From positions 2,788,600 to 2,852,599 of the forward strand of contig NC_051115.1 of NCBI RefSeq assembly GCF_014839805.1: a DNA stretch of 64,000 nucleotides, given 5' to 3'. A program made the position numbers and the translations under genes. The DNA is from Manduca sexta. Its lineage: Eukaryota; Arthropoda; Insecta; Lepidoptera; Sphingidae. The notes beneath the pieces were generated by a model. It was not told the DNA's origin. It was given only the letters and a program-made list of their open reading frames with translations, and ran no database searches. Each line of letters opens with the position of its first letter. Positions within the stretch are counted from its first letter, which is position 1. Below, piece by piece: positions 56,701-64,000 of the stretch.

Positions 56701-58873
56701 TGTTTGTTTACACACAAGCTTAGGGATGGGTGGGTGGATTTGTTTAGAAATTATTGGTATCGATATTTTAACAGAGTTTATCAGTTTATCAGTTACGGTT
56801 TTTGTCTTTGAAAGAAAGTTAGAGCACACATCAATATCGTATTATCCAGAACGACAAACTAAGTGAAATTCGAATATTTTTTTAGGTTACCAAAAAATTT
56901 AAAAACCAGGGCAAAATGGATTGAAAATATTGGGCGACGTGATTGGAATCCTACACCAAATACATATATTTGTTCTTTACATTTTGTGTTGTTTGTTTAG
57001 TGTTTGTCACTCATCCGGGGCTGTGAGAATGATTTTTCGAATAGTTTGATAAAAGTAAAATCAAGGGGTGGATTGACATATCCCTCACGTTGTGTATTAA
57101 AAATTGTAAGAGACACAGAAAAAATTATTAAGCCACAATTAAAGGCTGGAGCTAAGGTTGAAAATTACTATACATATATTTATAAATTTTTAATAGATCA
57201 TTTTGAATATGCGAATGTTTTAGTATCTAGTGATTTAGAGCACGATTGTACACACAAACTGCTTTTAATTAAAGCAATAATAAATAAATATATTGATATA
57301 AGATTTAAATATTTCGGGAAGAAAAGTACAGAAAGAGTGTCATGTAGAAATTACTTGACAAAGATGATTTTGTTTAAAATGAATAATTATAAATAAACGT
57401 TTATTTTGTCTTATCTACGTGTATATTACTTGACACAAACCCAATCCAATCATAAAGTTTATCCATGAAATACATTCCAATATAAAATAAAAATATTTAA
57501 CGATCTACCTGTTTTATTCTTAGAGCTGTTGTTTTTGTATTTGATCTGTGACTATATTCAAAAATGATAGTCAATCTCCTAAGAAAAAAAAATCTAATAG
57601 TCACAGCGTTTAAGATATAAGGTACTTTTACTGCCCCAACTTCAAAACTTCCCAGTATAATAAAGAAAGTATTAAAAAAAAGAATATAATGATAATTTTT
57701 TAAACTTGCCTGCACATTCATATGTAATCTTTTTTTTGGCTTATTTATCCCTCTTTTAATTCATCGATGTCGATGCAAAGTTTTCGCTACTAGCATATCA
57801 CTATTGTAAGGGGCGGAGTCGGCGCCATTTTGTTCAGGAAATGTGCCGCATGTCACGTGACCATATTACCCATCCTCTATACTTCTTTTATCATTGATCT
57901 ATTGTAATATTGACATTTGACATTGACAAATGACGGTGTCTTAGTTTTTTAAAATAAATATTAAGGTGGATCAAGCAACTATTTCATTCAATCGTATATG
58001 TGACGTAATCAAGCATTGTTCCGTATTTAATTTTTTTCTTCACAATTAAGTATTAAAAAAATATTAAAAATTCATAATCGAACTCAGAGTAGAAATATTA
58101 AGAAAAGGTATTTTTGTTTTAGGCACGTTTACATTTTGAAATGTTGTCAATTGTCCCACTGCTGGATCCGAGCCACTATTACTGAGAGTTCGGTAATGGT
58201 CCACGCTAGTATGAGTGTATATCTGAATATTCTCAGATAGGTATTACGTTTCTTTCACCGTTAAAATTAATTAAATTCGAAGTCGGCGGTGCCTTGAAGA
58301 TGTTCGGACTTGCAACCAAATTTAGCACATCATACCTTTATTCCAGAAGGGGTAGGCAGAGGTGCCACCCGAGTACTCTCTTGTCGCCATATGTGTCCCG
58401 TCTCATGGTAAGGGACAACACTGTAGCCATATCGGGCACAAATTTCTGACTTCGGGCTGATACTAAGGCAGAAAACCCAATATCACTTTGCTCGACCTGG
58501 CTTTAAACCCGAAAAACAGCTACGCCACCTAGGCAGTACCGTCTCGTAAACTAAATATATTTGTTTCCGTATTCCAGATAGTTCCGCAGGCGCTGACGTC
58601 GGCAAGGATGATTTAACAGTAACCTATATTCCACAGCAAGGACTTAAATTCGGTGAGGGTTTCCTCAAAGGTTTAGGCAATACTCACCAAAAGGGACCAA
58701 ACCCACTTCACAATAAAGAGGCAGCTGTCTCTGAACAATCGGATGTTGGTGCCGTGAATGCAGACTCCAACGTTCAGGCAATGGAAGATGATCTCTCAGC
58801 AAGCTACATTCCAGTACAAGGTGGTGCTGCTCACCTCATTGACGACCTAAGCGACCCCAAAAGTCACCATTAA
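53746..58873 (+). CDS. Copy G: secreted acidic protein with one repeat, TE-filled introns
   Basis: Exons 53746-53775, 55750-55801 and 58578-58873. Intron 1 is 1,974 bp, enlarged by a hAT element; intron 2 is 2,776 bp, enlarged by a P-like THAP element. Splice sites are intact. The intron 1 donor is GTAATT. The product is about 125 residues: signal peptide, RPES EMVDLDVG, leader with GADVGKDDLTVTYIP, QGLKFGEGFLKGLGNTHQKG and SDVGAVNADSNVQ, a single repeat unit (EDDLSASYIPVQGGAAHLID) and DLSDPKSHH before TAA. With F it forms a distinct subgroup, and its single repeat may be nearer to the ancestral state. Whether the long introns affect expression is not known. Confidence 0.85.
54187..55464. mobile_element. 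Non-autonomous hAT element in intron 1 of copy G
   Basis: The left end CAGTGGCGAAGCG and right end TTCGCCACTG form terminal inverted repeats of the hAT type. A perfect 8-bp target duplication GTATATAG lies at 54,179-54,186 and 55,465-55,472. Copy B has the same intron position without the element. Length is 1,278 bp. No hAT transposase motif is visible; the longest frame (from 55,243) is unrecognised. GGCAAAGGTAACCCG occurs twice inside. Confidence 0.9.
55473..55730 (+). other. Conserved intron 1 block in copy G
   Basis: GTACCGTTGGTAACCCTAAC through GTACGGCGGTCGCTATCTCG to ACTACATTGTGCAGACACTG, equivalent to 22,430-22,600 in copy D. It survives between the hAT insertion and exon 2. Confidence 0.5.
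56485..57000 (+). CDS. THAP zinc-finger exons of the P-like transposase
   Basis: Exon 1 is 56485-56555 and exon 2 is 56886-57000, joined in phase 2; total 61 residues then TAG. The start MIQCCVKGCKSNS, the FHRLPKN step (invariant Pro), the central Trp (AKWIENIG) and YICSLHF give the C2CH pattern: Cys at 5 or 9, Cys53 and His56, within the usual THAP spacing. THAP domains at the N-terminus of P-type transposases bind the element's ends. The frame ends at 56,998-57,000, where an internal deletion has joined it to the downstream part. Possibly only a DNA-binding fragment is made. Confidence 0.78.
57001..57396 (+). pseudogene. P-like transposase C-terminal part
   Basis: An open frame of about 130 codons in the same reading frame as the THAP exon 2 and separated from it only by one TAG. 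It holds SRGGLTYPSRCVLKIVRDTE, which matches the GGL-x-P-S motif near the C-terminus of THAP9/P-type transposases, then HKLLLIKAIINKYIDIRFKY and a basic ending MNNYK before TAA. The catalytic core expected between the two parts is missing, so transposition activity is not possible from this copy. Confidence 0.75.
58325..58548 (-). repeat. SINE-2 in intron 2 of copy G, antisense to the gene
   Basis: CCAGAAGGGGTAGGCAGAGG at the tail side and CTACGCCACCTAGGCAGTAC at the A-box side; part of the B-box region is deleted. Confidence 0.65.
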
Positions 58874-59225
58874 TGACGTCAGCCTGTAAGGTGCTAACAT
58901 CAGAGCGTAACTGTGTTAAACGGCTTTCATTACGATACATGTTTACTGTTTACTTTGTTAGATTCATTTTTGTTTTACTTTTTAAAATAGATTATTGAAG
59001 CATTTATTTTATTTTTTGTTATTTCCCTTTGTACGTTACCAGTGGTATAATGTTTTAAGATGTCTCCTAGCCAGAGTTTTCGTATGATATTTCATGAAAC
59101 ACAATCAGTAAAATCTATGAAGATTTATCGAAAGGCGAAAATTAAACATTTAATGTCGAGCATGCTAAGTATGTTACGATTGTAAAAACAATGGATAGTG
59201 TTTCGCACAATTTATTTATTTAGGA
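58874..59225 (+). other. 3' flank of copy G
   Basis: Matches the F flank (inverted) through AAAACAATGGATAGTGTTTC. No AATAAA at a fixed place. No gene. Confidence 0.55.
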
Positions 59226-59399
59226 CAGACATTTACACTAAATAAAAGAAAAATAATTAACAAATATAAGTACTGCTATTTAAACAGTTCAGTTTCTTAA
59301 CAAATGTTTAAATTCTAACCCCCTTAGGGGCCGTTCAAGTATTACATAACGCAATTTGGGGATAGTGGGGTCTTATAAAACGTTACGATGCGTTAGAAA

Positions 59400-59870
59400 T
59401 ACGCATACATAGATACGTTGTCCGTGCTCAATACCGGCAAGACGAAAGCAAGGCAATTGCCCGACATTCACTTAGCCAACCTCCAACCACTGTCGCGGCT
59501 AGTCGGCTTACTAACTTTTTGTATTTTTATAAATAAAATGCCTTCCTGTGTTTTTAGACGATGTACAAATTATACTCCAACTGTGAATGAAAAAAACTTT
59601 TCATTTCATACGTTAGTAGTAAGTATACACTATAAAACTATGTTTTTTTTTTTTACTAATAAATGCATTTTATTCGACTGTCATTGCGACGGGGCTGTCG
59701 ACGCTCGGGCCCATTCAGAACCACTCGGGCCTACTCGGGCCGTATCAATGCGAGCTGCTAGGGCTGTGACTATAGTAAATAGTGCGCTGTTTTTATATGC
59801 AATTTTGTTAGTGTATGACGCGTCTATTTGTAAAACTTTATTGACTGTTATTGATAATTTTAATTGATTT
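59400..59870 (+). pseudogene. Second THAP-type element fragment (copy 1)
   Basis: ATG at 59,538 opens MPSCVFRRCTNYTPTVNEKN followed by FSFHT, the start of a THAP finger (Cys-x4-Cys, then the FSFH step). The exon seems to end near 59,615, and the expected Trp and Cys-x2-His part is not present nearby. An inverted copy lies at 62.56-63.02 kb. The interior has three CTCGGGCC words not seen elsewhere. Distinct from the 56.5-kb element. Confidence 0.6.
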
Positions 59871-59914
59871 ATATAAGTAAATAAATTTATCAATAATAAT
59901 AATAAATAATTTTA

Positions 59915-60100
59915 TCAGTCCTGTATTGCACTGACCCATTATTGGACACGGGCCTCCTCTACTACTTCGAGGGATTAGGCCTTAGTCCACCACGCTGTAT
60001 TGTGAATTAGGAATTTTCGAGGGTGTGTGAAGTCTACCGACTGGTACTAGGCCAGCATGGTGGATTAAGGCCTATTCCCTCTTAGTAGAGGAGGCCGTTC
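59915..60100 (-). repeat. SINE-1 tail fragments, two facing pieces
   Basis: GGGATTAGGCCTTAGTCCAC and, facing it, GGTGGATTAAGGCCTATTCC are the same SINE-1 end in opposite orientations, suggesting two partial copies or a small foldback. Confidence 0.5.
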
Positions 60101-60775
60101 CCAACGGGAAATCACGGCATAAAGGCCGGTCCTTTTGGAAGGCTTGCGTGGGGACATGGATCCAACACGTAGAGGCCCCTTTAAGATACATTACTCTAGT
60201 TGGGGTTTATACACCTTGAGAGTACTCTCTCTGTCTGTACTTATGGAGGAAATACAGCCAAAGACAGCGCTTGCAAGGTGCAGGGATTATTGCAGAAAAC
60301 ATGGGCATTATACTGGGTCTATGGATGGGATCTAGCTGGACTGGTTGCTGGGCTATTGATTAAGACAATGGGACGCCTGCCAAGTAAAATGTCTCAATCT
60401 TATGTATTCAAGGCAGACGGTGACTTGCCTGCCACTAGATGGGCATCCCATAAGTGGCGTAGGCCAAGGACGCAACACCGGTGTGGGTGGCTTAAGGGTG
60501 TCGAGAGGTGTGCACCGATTTCACCATCGCGGGTTGCTGTCACGTCCCGGAGCGGGCTTCCTCGCTATTACGCAGATTGAGCACTTCCACCCTGGAGCTG
60601 AGGTTCTTAGCTCTTGCGACTTCCACCCCTAGCCGGCCAGTTAAGGCAAGCCTAGGGTCAGGGGTCTCTTTTAGCCCCCACGGGATCAGGGAACGCGGTG
60701 TCACCACTCACCGTCGGCTCGCCACAAAGCCGCCCCTGCGGGCTTATTATTATTATGTCTTCTAATGATCATATA
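60101..60775 (+). other. GC-rich segment, possible retroelement body
   Basis: Clearly richer in G and C than its surroundings, with overlapping open frames of up to 126 codons on the plus strand. No frame shows a motif I can name. CGGGATCAGGGAACGCGGTG and AGCCGGCCAGTTAAGGCAAG may belong to the 5' region of a non-LTR element. Confidence 0.35.
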
Positions 60776-60864
60776 TCTATGCCACGTATCTGATTTCTTT
60801 TTGTAAATCGTTATGATAGCCTTATCTTGCAATAGAAGTATTATATACTAGACAATTAGGAATT

Positions 60865-61070
60865 AATGTTTAATAATCACACTAGATGGCGATAAACGAT
60901 ACTAACTTGCGATGGCAGAATTTGCGCGAAGCAGTATATATACCACCTCCGAATAGGAACGGTCCTAGGGACCGCGGTCGGCTATAAGCAACATCTGCCT
61001 GACTGGAAATCTTTACCTTCCATAGAGGAACGCAACCATCTGTTTCTCTACAGCGGTGTCTAGGTAGACG
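60865..61070 (-). repeat. DR1 dispersed repeat
   Basis: CACACTAGATGGCGATAAAC, CGATACTAACTTGCGATGGC, ACCACCTCCGAATAGGAACG, CATCTGCCTGACTGGAAATC and ACCATCTGTTTCTCTACAGC. Confidence 0.7.
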
Positions 61071-61480
61071 GGACATTGAAATGGATATAGATGTAAGGTT
61101 TATTATTTTTTTCATAATAGTAAAGTATATTTGCAAAATTATTTTTTACTAAGTGAGATTTAAATATTCACATAAATAAAAATACACATAGCGTACAACA
61201 TGCTTGCTTTATATTAGAGCCTTGTAATACGTAAGCGCAAACACATGTGTTAAACACATTCTTACGTGGTTCAAGGGCAGGCTTAGTACAATATAGATAT
61301 AGATATACCCACTGTCCCACTACAAAAGACACACACATATGGAAAATGCTTAATAAATGAGAGTGGAGACTACGAAACATAGTACAAAGAGGAGACCGGG
61401 AATATAAAATACTGTTCAATATATTCTCTCTAATTCTCTTCCGACTTTAACGCGACATATTTGCGTTTCATCGAATTTGA
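61071..61480. other. No gene recognised
   Basis: AT-rich DNA with short frames of 60-84 codons on the minus strand that resemble nothing known to me. Confidence 0.35.
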
Positions 61481-61484
61481 AATC

Positions 61485-61575
61485 GCAACATTTCTAAAGA
61501 AGTTTCACTTCAAAATTTATCACCTACCGACAGCAAGACTCTCTTGTCCCAAACCACCGGTGATTATCTTTTAGT
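61485..61575 (-). repeat. LINE 3'-end remnant
   Basis: ACATTTCTAAAGAAGTTTCA, CACCTACCGACAGCAAGACT and CCAAACCACCGGTGA relate to 29.03-29.11 kb. Confidence 0.45.
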
Positions 61576-61654
61576 TTTTATGTTATATATTATAGCTTTA
61601 GTTAATTAAATATGCATCTTTGTATAACAGCATAATTATTGTACCATTGTATAC

Positions 61655-61900
61655 TGTTTACTACTGGGCATATCTGTCGAAGAACCGATAACCGATGGGG
61701 TAAACGAGTTCTTGAGTGGAGACCACGGCTCGGGAAACGTAGTGTAGGACGCCCTCCAGCTAGGTAGTGACGACCTGCGAAAGGTCGCTGGCAAGAACTG
61801 GATGCGACAGGCCGAAGACAGGGTAAAATGGCACATATTGGAGGACGCCTATGTCCAGTGGACACAGATATAGGCTGATGATGATGATGATGATGTATAC
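61655..61900 (+). pseudogene. RTE-like LINE, C-terminal end with ATG/TGA tail
   Basis: Plus-strand frames read VLEWRPRLGKRSVGRPPAR, then after a 1-base shift SDDLRKVAGKNWMRQAEDR and WHILEDAYVQWTQI before TAG. This WRPR...GRPP-x-RW-x-DD...W-x-AY pattern is the C-terminal end of endonuclease-type LINEs common in moths. It ends in a GATGATGATGATGATGATG tail. 5'-truncated. Confidence 0.8.
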
Positions 61901-62089
61901 CTACTGTTTGTATTTATTGCTTTCGCTTCCCCATTCCTTTACTTTCATAAAAATATTAGATATATTAATGTCTGTTAGTCTTGAAAATAAGTATGTATAA
62001 ACCATAAAGTATATAATTTTTTTCCATATATTAATGATATTAGGTGAAATAAAGATATTCAAGTATAATTTGCAATTTTAAAAATGTAG

Positions 62090-62455
62090 CTTAGCTTACT
62101 CGGCATTGAATAATATGTAAGTTTTGTTCAATTTCCTGCCTTGTCATAAATATTCATAGAGTTATCAGAAATTTATTGTGTTTCATAAAATATCCGAAAA
62201 TTTCTGGCTAGGAGACTTTTTGAAACATCATGCCACAGGTAATTAACAAGGCAAATAATAAAAAATAAAATAAATGCATCTAAAATATATTAAGTAAAAT
62301 AAAAAAAAAAATGCCATGTAACAGTAAACATGTACTGTAATGAAAAGTCATTTACGCTCTGATGTTAAACCCTTAACTTACAAGCTCACGTTATCATCAA
62401 TGGTGACTTCAGGGGTTGCTTAGGTCGCCTATGAGGTCGGCGATGACGTCGCTGT
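62090..62455 (-). pseudogene. Remnant I: last codons and 3' flank of a ninth family copy
   Basis: On the minus strand, about 62,455-62,395 encodes IADLIGDLSNP, a TGA where Lys is expected, then SHH and TGA: the family's terminal ELSDPKSHH in broken form. Downstream the shared 3' flank follows (AGAGCGTAAATGACTTTTCA on the minus strand, GGCTAGGAGACTTTTTGAAA on the plus). Everything upstream is lost and replaced by the THAP fragment at 62.56 kb. Confidence 0.75.
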
Positions 62456-62559
62456 CGATATACGACGCGAAAAGGACTTGAAAACACTCCAAATCACTTT
62501 ACTAACCGTAAAGACACAAGCGTTCAGTCTCAATGGTGTTATGTAGCGTTTAAAGGCGA

Positions 62560-63020
62560 GCCTTATAAACAGTTCAATTTTCGACCAATGACGTTTTACA
62601 AATAGACGCGTCATAGACTAACAAAATTGCACATAAAAACAGTTCACTATTTACTATAGTCACATACTTGTACAGCCCTAGCAGCTCGCATTGATACGGC
62701 CCGAACGTCCCCGAGTGTGCCCGAGTAGGCCCGAGCGTCGACCGCCCCGTCGCCATGACAGTTGAATAAAATGCATTTATTAGTAAAAAAGCTAAGTTAA
62801 ATAGTGTATACTCATTACTAACGTATGAAATGAAACGTTTTTTTCATTCACAGTTGTAGTATAATTTATACATCGACTAAAAACACAGGAAAGCATTTTA
62901 TTTATAAAAATAAAAAAGTTGTAAACCGACTAGCCGCGACAGTGGTTGGAGGTTGGCTAAGTGAATGTCGAGCAGTTACCTTGCTTTCGTCTTGCCAGTA
63001 TTAAGCTCGGACAACGTATC
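62560..63020 (-). pseudogene. Second THAP-type element fragment (copy 2)
   Basis: Minus-strand ATG at 62,896 opens MLSCVFSRCINYTTTVNEKN then VSFHT, homologous to 59.54 kb. The match extends over about 430 bp on both sides, from the CGACAACGTATC-side flank to GACGCGTC at 62.61 kb. The two copies face opposite ways, 2.7 kb apart. Confidence 0.6.
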
Positions 63021-63029
63021 TATGTAATA

Positions 63030-63180
63030 AAACATCTTAGGACATCCCCATGTCGTAAGAGGCGACTAATTAAGGTTTAGAGAGAGTCGCGGGGCGAGCA
63101 GTGTGGGGCTGCTCGCTCGACTACAGCGACTCTGAGGTGGACGATAATGCGGATAGATAGTTACAATACCGTTAAAAGAC
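63030..63180 (+). repeat. LINE 5'-region-like fragment
   Basis: Related to 52.54-52.61 kb (GTCGTAAGAGGCGACTAATT, GGTGGACGATAAT). Confidence 0.4.
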
Positions 63181-63224
63181 AAACAAATTCACTTTATTTT
63201 TTACTTATTACACCACCATACACC

Positions 63225-63528
63225 ATTTACCATCAGATATAGTGGAATTACTTTGCCGTCTCCAATCCAAAAAATATAACGGGCTTCTAGCCGGTGGGGC
63301 AGTAGTGTATCCAACAGTAAATATGGCGCCATTGCTTCATTAATATGCAAGAACTTTATAAAACAAAAGGACATTTGTACCAACAATGATATGAAGATTT
63401 ATTTATACATAATTTGCTTAGTATTATAATTAGTACAATGATGCCTATTATATTTTTTTCCTAACAAAGTTTTCCTCTTTGATATTGGTACACGTGTGAA
63501 GTTTGGAGGATTGCAAATAATGAATCAG
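63225..63528 (+). other. Upstream flank of copy H
   Basis: CCGTCTCCAATCCAAAAAAT, ATGGCGCCATTGCTTCATTA and GGACATTTGTACCAACAATG are shared with the upstream flanks of D, E and G. It starts abruptly after GATATAGTGGAATTACTTTG. Confidence 0.5.
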
Positions 63529-63562
63529 TATAAAAGACGCAGCAACAGTCGAGGGATCATTC
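63529..63562 (+). promoter_or_regulatory. Core promoter of copy H
   Basis: TATAAAAG (first T at 63529) and Initiator TCATTC (A at 63559), 30 nt apart. Confidence 0.78.
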
Positions 63563-63588
63563 AAGTCGTCGACAAGAAAACAACCAAC

Positions 63589-63618
63589 ATGAACCGCCTG
63601 GTACTCCTGTTCGCGCTG
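63589..63618 (+). CDS. Copy H: exon 1 only, gene runs off the window
   Basis: Encodes MNRLVLLFAL followed by a GTAAGT donor, exactly as in D. Intron 1 is visible to 64,000. Its last 40 bases (TTTGATCGAACGTTCTTCAA) match the sequence 35-60 bp before exon 2 in the other copies, so exon 2 should begin about 30 bp past the window. Most of the conserved intron 1 block is missing. Repeat number and integrity cannot be judged. Confidence 0.85.
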
Positions 63619-64000
63619 GTAAGTAATCTTTATAATATTTCAAATGTTATTGATTTACTAATTGAAACATATTGCTTTATTGCACCAGAGAAACGTCATT
63701 AGTTATAGGACGCCCTATAACTCTTAAAAAAATATTATTTTTGGAAAAAGCAAAAAAATAAAAAAACATAGTTTTGTTATCTATTCATTTATAAAAGAAT
63801 TTGTAAGATTGACGCGTTCGGATACACACTTATCTATTAGTCGAAAGTTAATGTAAAGAGGCGTTCATATATTATTAAAATGAATTTTTTTTTGTTAGAA
63901 TTTGTCGTTAAGCTACTTTGTGCAGACTCTGTTGTCTTCGATATGAAGGGCATAAGCCAGTGTAATTACTAATGATAATTTGATCGAACGTTCTTCAAAT

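Larger units (their letters stand above)
55846..58138 (+). mobile_element. P-like THAP element in intron 2 of copy G
   Basis: Ends GATAACACTTC (left) and GAAATGTTGTC (right) are inverted repeats with one mismatch. The flanks match the uninterrupted intron of D (CTGTATTAATTGTCCCACTG), and AATT is shared at both junctions. About 2.29 kb. It carries a THAP domain and a transposase C-terminal domain but has lost most of the middle. The relative at 11.67-13.82 kb is more decayed. Confidence 0.85.

Noticed and set aside
57497..57721. Minus-strand 74-codon frame in the P-like element
   Set aside because: AT-rich, low complexity, and placed in the element's 3' untranslated part.
60135..60765. Overlapping open frames in the GC-rich segment
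   Set aside because: Several overlapping frames on one strand are expected from high GC. None shows a recognisable domain.
3299..63618. Naming the gene family as silk, mucin, immune or egg protein
   Set aside because: Secretion, acidity and repetition fit several roles. I saw no motif that identifies any of them.

Overview
The window looks like nuclear DNA of a moth or butterfly (Lepidoptera). It is AT-rich, its genes are small and split by introns with GT-AG boundaries, its promoters carry an arthropod TATA box and Initiator, and it is packed with lepidopteran-type repeats: two tRNA-derived SINE families, non-LTR retrotransposon fragments, mariner, hAT and P-like (THAP) elements, and foldback MITEs. 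No species can be named from sequence alone. I see no rRNA or tRNA gene, no CRISPR array and no bacterial operon.

The only clear host genes form one family that I do not recognise from any named family. There are eight copies (A to H) and one broken remnant (I), in the order A-, B-, C-, D+, E+, then a 13-kb inverted structure, then F-, G+, I- (remnant), H+ (cut by the window end). Each gene has three coding exons. Exon 1 is 30 nt and encodes MNRLVLLFAL. Exon 2 is 52 or 55 nt and finishes the signal peptide (VAIAYA or VAVAYA). Exon 3 encodes a short variable leader followed by 1 to 9 tandem 35-residue acidic repeats and an ending GELSDPKSHH or close to it. The predicted products are secreted proteins of 125 to about 357 residues. 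Every copy with a visible start has the same core promoter, with a TATA box 29-30 nt upstream of an Initiator TCATTC. Exon 2 and leader sequence split the family into A/B, C/D and E, with F/G as a distinct pair. C and D are near-identical, head-to-head inverted copies of about 3 kb.

The cluster is shaped by mobile DNA. An antisense SINE sits in intron 2 of all seven copies where that intron is visible, so it is older than the expansion. Younger insertions are copy-specific: a mariner remnant in intron 1 of E, a 1,278-bp hAT element with a perfect 8-bp target duplication in intron 1 of G, and a P-like THAP element in intron 2 of G. A sister P-like element lies between B and C. A LINE fragment splits a duplicated repeat at 27.2-28.5 kb.

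From about 34.45 to 47.64 kb there is a large, mostly palindromic, non-coding structure. Its outer arms are arrays of a ~151-bp repeat (15 copies left, 11 inverted copies right). Its inner arms are arrays of a ~170-bp repeat (about 13 and 12 copies). They close on a ~1.1-kb centre that itself starts and ends with an inverted repeat. This resembles a giant Foldback-type element or an inverted duplication. A solo piece of the inner repeat with its flank occurs at 52.6 kb. Together with the repeat-protein gene cluster, this is the most unusual feature of the window.

The rest is degenerate repeat DNA. Dispersed families are labelled DR1, DR3 and DR4 for convenience; these are my own labels. Repeat boundaries are approximate unless stated as exact.
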